The position numbers and the translations under genes were made by a program. A stretch of 64,000 bases of DNA from Berberis thunbergii (taxonomy: Eukaryota > Streptophyta > Magnoliopsida > Ranunculales > Berberidaceae): NCBI GenBank assembly GCA_003290165.1, contig QNQO01000558.1, positions 310,001 through 374,000 on the forward strand. Direction: 5' to 3'. Below the pieces are notes generated by a model. It had not been told where the DNA came from, searched no databases, and was given only the letters and a program-made list of their open reading frames with translations. Position 1 is the stretch's first letter. Every line of letters begins with the position of its first letter. This document shows, piece by piece, positions 12,680-23,070 of the stretch.

Positions 12680-13230
12680 TGACTCAATATAATTATATCT
12701 AGTTGTCATTACCTGATTAATGCACCATGTCGCATTGAATCATAACCCATAAACACAATACGACCTAACCCGTACCCTTTCTTTGTTTCTCATTCACTCA
12801 AACCCTAAACAAACCTAAAACCTGCTCCATCGCCTATGCAATCACTCATCAAATCACACTCAAACCTCAATAGTTCTAAGGTTGAAAGCCTTCCCTATTT
12901 GTGGTTCGATTTTGTTCTCCTCTGTTTATTATGTCTCAGTTATTGTGTGAGAGAGAGACTTTTCTATCTTCGTCCCATCCTGTTAGATCGCTTAGTTTGT
13001 TAGGTCAACATACTTGATTCTTGTTGGGTTTCATTTTGATCTGGCTCAATTTGTAAGTAGAAACAAAAAGGTTAGTAGGGTCAGATTCTGTTCCCTTCCC
13101 TTCCCACAATCAATTTGTTTTCCCTTTTTATTTTGATTTGTATGGAGTAAGAAGACGACGTTTGATTGAATGGAATGTGAAACAAATGATGAATGAAAGT
13201 GAAACAAACTCTGTGTGAGAAAATAATTTC

Positions 13231-13414
13231 GAGAAATTCTAGCTGGCCTGGGAAACCGTTCTGGTTTGCTGCATGAGAAGGGTGAAAATACATTTTTGCC
13301 CCTCATCCTTAAACACAACTCCAATAAGTGTTTAAGGAGGAGGGGCAAAAATGTATTTTTTACCCCTCCCAGGCAGCAAACCAGGCCGGTTTCCCAAGCC
13401 AGCTAGAATTTCTG
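13231..13414. mobile_element. 184-bp Mutator-type MITE
   Basis: Nearly the whole element is an inverted repeat with arms of about 85 bp. The termini are GAGAAATTCTAGCTGGCCTG on the left and, reversed, CAGAAATTCTAGCTGGCTTG on the right. A perfect 9-bp target duplication AATAATTTC flanks it (13,222-13,230 and 13,415-13,423). Nine-base duplications are the hallmark of Mutator-like transposases, so this is a non-autonomous MULE derivative. One arm of the same family recurs at 37,748 inside the CACTA element. Confidence 0.9.
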
Positions 13415-13596
13415 AATAATTTCATTTTTGATGGTTCAATACAAAAAGTAAAGATATTACATAGCCACTACAAGTTGAGTCTAAGTGCCTGTAGGCTGTA
13501 GCAATGGGTTGCAATTCCTTCAGCTTTCATTGTACTATGCCTTAAAGTTTGTTTTGTATTTTTTTGGAATTTCTTGTTCTTTCATTGTACTATACT

Positions 13597-15323
13597 TGAT
13601 GCACTATTTTACTAGCACACAACTTAATACCCTGCTTTGTAGTCGTAGTAAAGAATAAGTAGGATCGTTCTAGATCGAGGATTAGATGGCTCGCTAACTA
13701 ACACTAAGATTAACTAAAAGATAACTAACAAGCTAAATAAAAAATACTGGGGGATTGGTTTTTCTAAATTTGAAGTAAGAAATAACTAAAGCGATTACTA
13801 ATAAAAACGTGACAGAAGTAGATGGTGAAGAATTAGCTAAGGGTTTATCTCCACACACCAAACATATGCTCATGAATCAATCTTCAGTAATTTCTATACT
13901 AACTTGTGAAAGACGATGCTCAAGATTAACCGTGACTGCACTGCATTAATCTTATTATTTTCTCAAGTTTGTTGAATTAAACTAAGCGTCGCTTTCAAAC
14001 TATTCTTTTTATGTTATCTAATCAGGAATCACAAGTTAGATAACAATCCAAAATCATTAAATTCTATGAAAAATATGAACATTGACTAGGCAATTACAAG
14101 TATGATCAGCATCTTGTTCTTAACCTATGTTTTTACTTAACCTTACCAACATTCCATAGTATTTACTACTTGTGAGTACATGATTATAACAATTAGGTGA
14201 AACTCTCTTATACTCTAACCTCATATCCTAGCATACTTATTAAGTTGGTCACCTTAACAAACATACAAGGAAAAGTTATCTATAAAGCAGTTAAGCAAAA
14301 TACAATCACTAATCAGCAAGGAAAAATTGAATTTAATTAATTCATAAAACATATGTTCGAGGTTTCAAATCCACCCCTATCTAAAATGGAGTTTATCTAG
14401 ACATATTAATTATGTTCAAACAATATTCCATAATCAAATATCAAACTAAAATAAGAGAAAGGGTAGAGGGAACAATGTCGCCTGATCTATGGTGGTACAG
14501 AGTGAATTGATGGGGTGCAGATAGTGCGAGAAGGGAGATAAAGCTCTCATTTTTTTCGATCTCTGCTCCTTGTTGTTGTGAGAAGGGACTAAAAGAGATG
14601 AAGCAGGGCGAGAGGCAAGGAGGAAGAGGTGGCTGCGAGATGGACTGTGAGATGACGGAGATAAGGGACAACGATGATTTTGCGGTTGGGAGATCAGGCG
14701 TGAGAAATAGGATCTGTTAATTGGCGTCATGGAAGGGGTTGGCGAGGTTGTTGTTTGTGGGCGATGGATGAATGGAAGAAAGTGATGGCGATGGGCTGAT
14801 AGAGATGGACCAGACGGGGAAGCTAATTGTTTGTGTTGTGAAATAAGATGATTGGGTGTTGTCTGTGTGATGGTGGTTGTCGATTAGGTTGTTCGTGATT
14901 GGCTGGAACGCTGGGGATTAAAGATGGCTGGCGGTGATTGTGAGGATGGTTGATGGTGGTGGTCTGTGGAGTTGGCTAAATTGCGAGGAGAGGGGGTTAC
15001 GACTGTGATTGCGATGAGGGATTAGTGTGATGTAAAAAAAGGAAGATGACTGGTCTGTGGTTGGTGGTTGTGACAACTTGCTGTGCTTGCAAGCTACGTC
15101 TCTCGAGAGTAGGTATCGTTCCCTTTTATACACATTCTCTTAGGTTCCCTATTTCATGTAATTTCCTTTCATCGCAAATATTTCTAAATTGTCAATTTGC
15201 ATCTTTTAGCTTCTTTATTGAATTTTGGTATTGGCAGCCTACAAAAACACGAAATATTAATTAGAAGAAATAGCCAAATATATATAAACAATTCAATAAA
15301 GTTGCATAAATATGCTCCCATCA
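13597..15323 (-). repeat. LARD 3' LTR (left copy)
   Basis: This uninterrupted copy is the reference for the split right LTR. Its inner edge abuts the polypurine tract of the interior, so in minus-strand transcription it is the 3' LTR. It includes a TATA box at 15,124-15,130 and small open frames without family resemblance. Confidence 0.92.
15124..15130 (-). promoter_or_regulatory. TATA box in LARD left LTR
   Basis: TATAAAA followed by GGGAACGATACC on the minus strand. It is conserved at the same LTR position in the other copy, which supports a real LTR promoter. Confidence 0.6.
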
Positions 15324-17465
15324 GATTTCCCCGCACTTATCTTTTTCTCGTCCTCGAGCAAATCAAATAAACAAAAATAAAAGACACAATGACTCAGTCT
15401 ATACTTTCCAACATGTCTAAGAGATTTTTCAACGAATCATGATATGATAAAATTCTTTACAAACACAATATTAAATCCACATCATTCAAAACCTAATACG
15501 AGTTCATAGCAATGATATAAAAAATCACAATTAAATCAATCCATGCAACGGGGGAAACTCAGACACATTTAAAAAAGAATTAACCCAAATCTCACTGGAT
15601 GCACTCTTTTTTTTCACTGATTGTTTGGTAAACTCACTATTTTACTCTAGTTATATGTGAGAGGATTGATGTAAAAGGAAAAAAAATATCTCACATATGA
15701 TATAACAAGAAAGAAAGACATTTTTTGACATGTTTATTTATTAATTTTTTCACCTATATGATCTCAAGGAAGGACTGATACTACTTCAATGCAAGAACTA
15801 GTGTCACCATATGCTGATACCTCATTTGAATCTTCACATCGTGACATTGCACAACACACTCAATCAAAATGTCTTAATTCAGGTTGTAATGGGGCCAAGG
15901 GATCAAGGGAAGAAAAATAATGGATAAGAAAATTACAAAATGCTTAAATAAATGGTGAAAGTTTTCAATAACATTATAGACATTAGCAAGAAATCACATG
16001 GTTCAAGACATACAACGTAAATGCAGCACTGATACATCAGTTCATGTACGGAAGCGAAGAGGTGGCCTACTAATAATGAAGAGTTACAACCATTATTTTG
16101 TATCTACTGAAAATAAAAGAACTGGACTATCTGTATGGTAATGAAATATTGAATGAGTAAAGACAGGGGCTAGTATCCCTTCTGTAACTTTGTATCAATT
16201 TTTATTTTTATTTTTTTGACAAGTCTTTCTTTTTGAACTATCTACCATACAGGCCTTCCCCCACACTTGTTTTTCAACATACCTTGAATCACAATAAAAT
16301 TTCTAAAAATCAAATTAAATTTCACTCTTTTGATTAGGTTAGGTATGGAAAAATGAAGGTAATGAAAAAAAAACTTAATAATGGACTCAACGGGGGTTAA
16401 CCTAAAGGAAATATATCATGGATCGAGCTTATTTGGCAATGGTGGAAACTAGATGCATTTATCATGCCAAACATGTCATACAATTCAATGTAATGTTTTG
16501 AACAAAATTAATATAAGTTTTAGCGTTTCGTTATAAATTATGAATGCAATCCAAATTATAGCAACCAAAACAAACAAAAATGAGATCATGCAACGAATTA
16601 TTATTGACGAAAGAAATGAAAGATGACTTAACTAAAAACCCTCAAAATCAAAGAAACAGTAGGCTCAAAAGTCACATATGGATTGTAATGAGTTAAATTC
16701 AATTAAGCATGCTATAAGTAACAATTACTTAGTTGATTACATGTGAATTTGCATATGATAACCATGAATAAGCATTAACCAATGAATAATATCGGACCTT
16801 AAATCATGTTTATAAATCACCTTAAAGTCACGCAATTCAAAACCAAATCTCATCAATGTGTTGGAAAAATATCCTAAGATTCATATAACAATAAAAATAT
16901 TTTTTTACTGACACTAATACCAACAAAGAAAACAAAACAAACTCTTTTTTTAATTTTTTTAATAAACTAACACTTTTTTACATTTTTTTTCAAAAGAAAA
17001 GCATGTTTCCCCCACACTTAACCTAATATTGTCCTCAATGTTGACAAATTATAGCACATGCAATGAAAGATTTAAAAGAGGACAAATAAACTACTAACAA
17101 ACAAACAAAAAAATAACGAAAATAAAATAAGGGAATAGAGAAAATAAATCTGATTGGGTTGCCTCCCAAGAAGCGTTTGTTTTAACATCGTAGAGCTTGA
17201 TGGTATCTCCAATTAATCCTTAGAATAAGCGAAAACATGGAGTGATACGTCCTCCACGCCATGCTCCACGAATGACTCATAATAAGTTCTCTTAGGCTCC
17301 GAATCATACTCTAATAAGTTCTCACCGAATCTTCTATTGCACAAGAACTAGTACTTGAGATAAAGACAACGACGAAATAATTAATAAAAATAAATTTTTA
17401 ATGAAATAAAAAACCTAATGAAGTAATTAGCAATTTTACTAATCACTGGCAATGACACCAAAAAT
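15324..17465 (-). other. LARD internal region, non-coding
   Basis: No open frame of note in 2.1 kb. Next to the 3' LTR the minus strand reads GTGCGGGGAAATC, a polypurine tract. The near-identical AAGTGTGGGGGAA occurs twice more inside (16,256-16,268 and 17,007-17,019). TTGGGAGGCAACCCA on the minus strand at about 17,155-17,170 is a motif I associate with the 3' non-coding part of Athila-like elements. These suggest an Athila-type element that lost gag and pol but kept the sequences needed in cis. Confidence 0.75.
17443..17460 (-). promoter_or_regulatory. LARD primer binding site (tRNA-Asp-like)
   Basis: The minus strand reads TGGTGTCATTGCCAGTGA, five bases from the 5' LTR. The plant tRNA-Asp primer complement is TGGCGCCGTTGCCGGGGA. 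Four of the five differences are C-to-T or G-to-A changes, as expected of methylated DNA decaying. Athila and Tat elements commonly use this primer. Confidence 0.75.
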
Positions 17466-17785
17466 TGATGCACTATTTTACAAGCACACAACTTAGTACC
17501 CTGCTTTGTAGTCGTAATAAAAATAAGTAAGGATCGTTCTACACCGAGGATTAAACGGTTCGCTAACTAACACTAAGAATAACTAAAAGATAACTAACAA
17601 GCTAAATAAGAAAATACTGTGGGATTGGTTTTTCTATATTTGAACTAAGAAAATAACTAAGATGATTACTAATAAAAATGTGAGAGAAGTAGATGATGAA
17701 GAATTAGTTAAGAGTTTATCTCCACACCCCAAACATATGTTCATGAATCAATCTTCAATAATTCTTATATTAACTCGTTAAAGAC

Positions 17786-18268
17786 TGTCACTCCCCGACC
17801 CACCACGGGAATCGCAGCGTGCTGATGCGTGAACTAACCCGTAACGCAGGCGGATCGTAACCGGCCACAACATCATAATATAACACATTCTTGATACGAG
17901 AATGAAACGGAAATAAAAACTACGATAAAATTTAAACAAAATAAGTATATTTGATTCGCCCGCCAGAGTCATAAGGACAAACTAATATACAAGCATCTAG
18001 TATAGCAGTATAGTACACCTGATAACACAGAGAACCGAAGAGGGAACGAAGAGAGGAAGAAATGAGGAGGATGAGGTGAGATTGGGGGACGAAAATGGCA
18101 ACCACAACATAAACGCGGGAGAAGAAGGGACGTCAAGTTCGTCGCGTCGCTCCCTGGAAAGAAAGAAGAAAAAAAAGGGGGTTGTGTTTAAAGGGTTGGT
18201 GGCTATGTGCCCCACCACATTAACTGAGTACACCCCGCCCAATTTTTTTTTAAAACGCAGATATTACA
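17786..18268 (-). repeat. Gypsy 3' LTR, internally deleted
   Basis: Matches both ends of the 5' LTR but lacks its middle 1,938 bp. The deletion joint is at the octamer ACAGAGAA (18,027-18,034). That octamer occurs at both deletion edges in the other LTR (23,751-23,758 and 25,689-25,696). It also lacks the hAT MITE. Confidence 0.93.
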
Positions 18269-18328
18269 TCATACACACCTTAAAAGAGATCTCGTCCTCA
18301 AGATCGGACGAAGCCACGACAAGAAAAC

Positions 18329-19312
18329 CTAGGCTAAAAGCTCAGGGTATTTCTGTCTCATTTGGTCCTTCAGCTCCCAAGTCACGTTACCCGCTAGGTG
18401 GCTCCACTGAACCTTCACTAACTTCACTGTCCTCCGACGAAGTTGTTTCACATCATCATCAACAATGGCTACTGGCCTTACTGGATACGCCAACTCATCC
18501 GAAATCTCCACCTCAGCAGGCTCTATAATCTGTGAAGGGTCTGCCAAACACTTCCGCAACATGGATACGTGAAACACGTCATGGAGACCTGATATACACT
18601 TTGGCAAAGCCAATCTGTAGGCCACTAGTCCAATCCTCTCAGTAATCTCATATGGCCCTACATACCTCGGTGCAAGCTTCCCTCGACTTCGGAACCTAAC
18701 AACTCCGCGCATCGGGGAAACTTTCAAAAAAACCTTGTCACCAACATCAAACTCTAACTCCTTACGCCTCCTATCAGCGTAACTCTTCTGTCTACTCTGG
18801 GCTGTCAACAAACGCGTTCTAATCAGCTCAATCTTCTCAGTAGTTTCTCTGATCACATCCGACCCCATCACAACTGACTCTCCAATCTCTGCCCAACAAA
18901 CAGAGGACCTACATGGTCGTCCGTAGAGTGCCTCAAACGGTGTCATGCCAATACTTACGTGGTAGCTATTGTTGTACCCAAACTCGCATAACGGTAGGTG
19001 ATCTTTCCAACTGCCCCCAAAGTCTAAAATGCATGCTCTAAACATGTCTTCTACTACCTGATTCACTCGCTCAGATTGGCCATCTGTATGTGGATGATAA
19101 GTTGTACTCATGTCCAATCTAGTACCCATAGCTTGCTGAAAGCTCCGCCAGAAGTGGGCTGTGAAAAGCGGATCTCTGTCGGATACAATCGAAACAGGCG
19201 ACCCATGAAGGCGGACTATCTCTCGAATGAACAACACCGCTAGACTGTCTGTCGTCCGATTCCTACTAATAGGAATGTAATGTGCACACTTCGTCAACCG
19301 ATCAACAATGAC
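18329..19312 (-). pseudogene. Gypsy integrase core C-half and chromodomain
   Basis: This 322-residue open stretch continues the integrase. It has the second catalytic aspartate in VSDRDPLFTAHFW (about residue 40) and the catalytic glutamate in HTDGQSERVNQVVED (about residue 76). The GPYEI-type C-terminal barrel follows, then a chromodomain-like tail with VKVQWSH and VTWELKDQMRQKYPELL (residues 262-320). Integrase inserts element cDNA; chromodomains steer such elements to heterochromatin. It is separated from the preceding stretch by one in-frame TAG, where relatives have tryptophan (NESI*VIVDRL). The rest of this stretch is unbroken. Confidence 0.95.
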
Positions 19313-20296
19313 CTATATCGACTCATTACCTTTCCTCGACCGTGGAAGTCCATCAATGAAATCCATAGTGATATACTCCCACTTCCACGTCGGGATATCC
19401 AATGGATGCAATAACCCAGACGGTCTCTGATGCTCAGCTTTCACCTGCTGACAAGTCGCACACCGTGCCACAAACTCTCCAATGTCTTTCTTCATGCCAC
19501 GCCACCAGAAAGAACGTCTCAAATCTTGATACATCTTTGTTCCACCGGGGTGAATGGTGAAATAAGATCTATGAGCTTCCTGTAAGATATCTCTTCGCAA
19601 CTCCTCATCAGATGGAACACAAAGCCACCCACAAAATCGCAACCCTCCATCTGAACCCACCGACCAATCGGTAAGGCACTCATCCAATGTGTCAACTACC
19701 AAATCTACTATCTGCCTCGTAATCATTGGGTCAGAGGTCTGTCTCCCCACCACTCTACTGATCAACGACGGATAAATTGCTAAACCCGCTATCATGCTGC
19801 CCTCTGTACTGAAAGTAGACTGAACTGCAAATGAAACTAATGTTTCAAGTGTTTTGTACTCCTGAATCATCATGGTTGCTATCACTGCATGTCGCCTACT
19901 CAAGGCATCTACAACCACATTAGCCCTACCAAACTGATACTGTATCTCGAAATCGTAGCTGCTAAGAAAATCAACCCATCGTTGTTGCCTCATATTCAAC
20001 TCCCTCTGAGTGAATATGTACTTCAAACTCTTGTGATCTGTGAACAACTCGAACCTCTCATCATACAGATAATGTCTCCAGATCTTCAAAGCAAAGACTA
20101 CGGCTGCCAACTCTGAATCATGTGTCAGATATCTCCGCTCGTGGGGTTTCAACTGTCGAGACGCATAGGCTACAACCTTCTTGCCTTGCATCAACACTCC
20201 GCCCAATCCTGTACCGCAAGCATCAGTAAATACCACCAGCCGGCTACCAGGTGTCGGAATAGTCAACATTGGTGCTGAAGTCAACCGAAGCTTCAA
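19313..20296 (-). pseudogene. Gypsy RNase H and integrase zinc-binding region
   Basis: RNase H shows [13 protein letters not shown] (first aspartate), [14 protein letters not shown] (glutamate) and FTDHKSLKY (second aspartate). It removes the RNA strand during reverse transcription. A linker ending DALSRR leads to the integrase HHCC zinc module with HPGGTKMY and CATCQQVK, then the first catalytic aspartate in [10 protein letters not shown] (about residue 312). The preceding RT stretch ends in a TAA where the frame should read on into [11 protein letters not shown], so this was one polyprotein. Length and order are normal for the family. Confidence 0.95.
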
Positions 20297-20323
20297 ACTT
20301 TCAAAAGTTTTTTCACACTTTTT

Positions 20324-21115
20324 TTACCATACAAAAGGAACATTCTTCCTAGTTAACTGAGTGAGTGGTGCCGCAATCAGAGAAAATTTCTCGATAAACA
20401 ATCTGTAATAACCAGCCAAACCCAGAAAACTACGAATTTCCATCACACTACTCGGTCGTCTCCAAGACTTCACTGCTTCGACTTTCTCGGGATCCATTGC
20501 AATACCTCCACTAGAAATGACATGCCCGAGAAATCGAACTTCAGGCTCCCAGAAATGACACTTACTGAACTTTGCATACAACTGATTTTCTCTAAGTGTC
20601 TGCAAAACAATGCGAAAGTGCTCTCTGTGCTCCTCTAAACTCCTTGAGTACACTAAGATATCATCAATGAAGATTACCACAAACTTGTCCAAGTATGGAC
20701 TGAACAATCTATTCATCAAATCCATAAAGAAAGCAGGTGCATTTGTCAATCCAAATGGCATGACTGGAAACTCATACAAGCCATAACGGGTCCGAAAAGC
20801 GGTAATTGGAACGGAATGTTCCTCAACTCTCATCTGATGATACTCAGACTGCAAATCTAATTGTGAAAACACTACGGCTCCCCTCAACTGATCCAATAGA
20901 TCATCAATCCGAGGCAATGGATACTTATTCTTGATGGTCACTTTATTCAGATCTCGATAATCTATGCACATCCTCAATGATCCATCATTCTTGGACACAA
21001 ATATTGCTGGAGCTCCCCAAGGTGAATTGCTCGGCTGAATAAACCCCTTACGAAGCAACTCATCAAGTTGTATACGCTGATTTAGATATAGGTGCAGTAC
21101 CAGGAACCAGGTCAA
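20324..21115 (-). pseudogene. Gypsy reverse transcriptase
   Basis: All RT blocks are present: [17 protein letters not shown], then [20 protein letters not shown], then MPFGLTNAP, then the catalytic FIDDILVYS (residues 149-157), and finally FLGLAGYYR. The usual LDLRSGYHQ reads [10 protein letters not shown] to Q and G to E, each one G-to-A change, so the enzyme is probably inactive even apart from the stops. A frame change and small deletion separate it from protease (the frames overlap at 21,063-21,115). Confidence 0.95.
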
Positions 21116-21674
21116 TCTGAAACTCTACCTCACGACGTGGAGGGATACCAGGAATCTCCTGAAAGACATCAGGGAACTCACATACAACATCTACAGAGCT
21201 GGTGTCGGGACAAGAAATCTCAAGAGAGCTAAGAAAACTCGGCATCAAAGAAACCGAATCGGGCTCACAAGCCAACACACAAGGCGAAACATCAGGTGGC
21301 GCTAACATCACCGACCTATGCAAGTAATCAATGATCACCAGATGACTGGACAACCAATCCATCCCTAGAATCAAATGACAGCCCTCAAAACCCAAGACAA
21401 TAAAGTCAAACACAAAGTTGTACCCCAACAAGGAAAACTCGAAACGGGGACAATATTTTCACAACCAAACCGAACTGCCCAAGGGAGACACAACGCACAG
21501 GGGCTCCGGCAAAGGCACTACCTCAAGGTTGTCTCTAACAACCAACTGTCTAGAAATAAAAGACCTAGATGCTCCTGTATCGAAAAGAGCCTTCAACAGG
21601 GAAGACGACGAATGCACAAAACCTGGCACACAACACATGTATCCTGAGTCACATAACAACACACTAACATGCAA
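21063..21674 (-). pseudogene. Gypsy aspartic protease
   Basis: The catalytic LFDTGASRSFIS motif lies in the upstream part (21,459-21,674). The second half carries HLILGMDWLSSH, the flap-to-C-terminal block of gypsy proteases that process the Gag-Pol polyprotein, and runs on toward RT through DVFQEIPGIPP. The two parts are in the same frame and divided by one TGA (from CGA). The gag frame upstream ends in TAG near 21,818. Confidence 0.92.
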
Positions 21675-21817
21675 TTTTCCCTACGCATAATGCACATAAC
21701 ACAAATCTTACTACATCTGGCACACACAACTACAACAAAAAATAATAACATACCCTCAACATTTCCCTCACCGGGAATAGCTGCTAGGCGAACAGGCGGT
21801 GCTGGGAGAGGGACTGT

Positions 21818-22912
21818 CTAACCAATTCCAGGTGCATATGCTAACTGTCCCTGAGGCGCCATCTGCTTTGCTGGTCCATCCCTATTCTGAGGACAAAGTC
21901 TAGAAAAGTGCCCCAATTGTCCACAATTATAACAAACTACATGCTCCCATCGATTTGTCTGACCTCTTGGACAATCATGGGCTACATGTCCCTCCTGACC
22001 ACAAGTGAAGCAACCGCTCCTAGTTCCTGTCTGACCACCCCACCTAGGCTGTCTCTGTTGCTGTTGCTGCTGTCGATGATCTCCTTGAGAACGTTTGTCA
22101 CCTCTGCGGTCTCTGCCAGTCCTAACTGGTCCCCCTCTACCAGGGTCTCTCTGCTGAACAGCGACACGCTCTGGCTGTTGTGTCTGCTCAATTGTTTGGC
22201 TTCCTTGACCAAACCTTTGATTGCTTTCTGAATCTCTAGCTCGTCGAACCAAAGTCTCTTGTCTACACTCGGCGTCCACTCGCTCCTGACTCAAAGTGAC
22301 GTCCACTAATCTCTCAAAAGGACGATCAATCATCACCATCAACTGTTTCCTTAGGAACGGGTTCAGACCACTCAAAAACTTCCTATTCTTCTTCTCTGGA
22401 GTATCTATAAAACAAGTGGCATAGCGGCTCAACTGTGTAAACTCGGCCAAGTACTCAGAAACAGATCTAAAACTCTGCTGTAAATGTAGAAACATGTCCA
22501 CTATCTCAGCTCTGGCAGAATCAGGAACAAAATGTTGTTCAAACACCTGGCAAAATGTAACCCACTGCATCTCTGACACATCACAGCTCTGCCTCACTGA
22601 ATCCCACTAGTACATAGCCTATCCGTCAAACTGGTGTTCTGCTAACTCAGTACGCTGTATAGGTGTCAGCACCATCCTCTCAAATATTAGCTCTACCTTA
22701 CGGATCCACCGATCCGCAGCTAGAGAATCTCCGGTGCCATCAAATCTTTCACCACCCAAGCTGACGAAATCCCTGTTGCGCCGAGTAAACGGGTCCTCTG
22801 ACTCACTGCTCTGCCTCATATTCTGTGCCAGTTGGGTCATCATTTCCATAAAAGCCTGAGAGACATCCTCTCCAGCAGTGCCTGATCCCTCACCCTGGGG
22901 ATCTCTTACCAC
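21818..22912 (-). pseudogene. Gypsy Gag with two zinc knuckles
   Basis: The N-terminal piece (22,619-22,912) and main piece (21,818-22,597) are one frame, split by two TAG codons at positions where tryptophan is expected. Residues 1-110 of the main piece form the capsid-like retrotransposon gag domain (FLHLQQSFRSVSEYLAEF). A glutamine- and arginine-rich linker with a Q7 run follows. Two CX2CX4HX4C knuckles come next, CFTCGQEGHVAHDC (196-209) and CYNCGQLGHFSRLC (222-235), which bind element RNA. Upstream stops show it can no longer be made whole. Confidence 0.94.
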
Positions 22913-23052
22913 GCGCCATCACCAAACAACCTTTACGTAAAAGAAAACACACATACCATACATCAAACAACACAACAAAAGTCCTAACTCCTCTACCCAA
23001 TTCACTCAAGGAAGTGGTATACGATGATCTTCCATGTGAATCGGTAAACAAT

Positions 23053-23065
23053 GGCTCTGATACAA
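23053..23065 (-). promoter_or_regulatory. Gypsy primer binding site (initiator tRNA-Met)
   Basis: The minus strand reads TTGTATCAGAGCC next to the 5' LTR. The standard plant site is TGGTATCAGAGCC, so there is one mismatch. The spacer to the LTR is five bases. Confidence 0.9.
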
Positions 23066-23070
23066 AGCTC

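Noticed and set aside
14441..15133. Frames inside the LARD LTR
   Set aside because: Not preserved in the second LTR in a matching open form, and no family resemblance.
18076..18528. 150-codon plus-strand frame
   Set aside because: It is antisense to the gypsy 3' LTR and integrase tail, which are well supported on the minus strand.
21375..22231. Plus-strand frames across the gypsy protease and gag
   Set aside because: Shadows of minus-strand protease and gag; no family resemblance.
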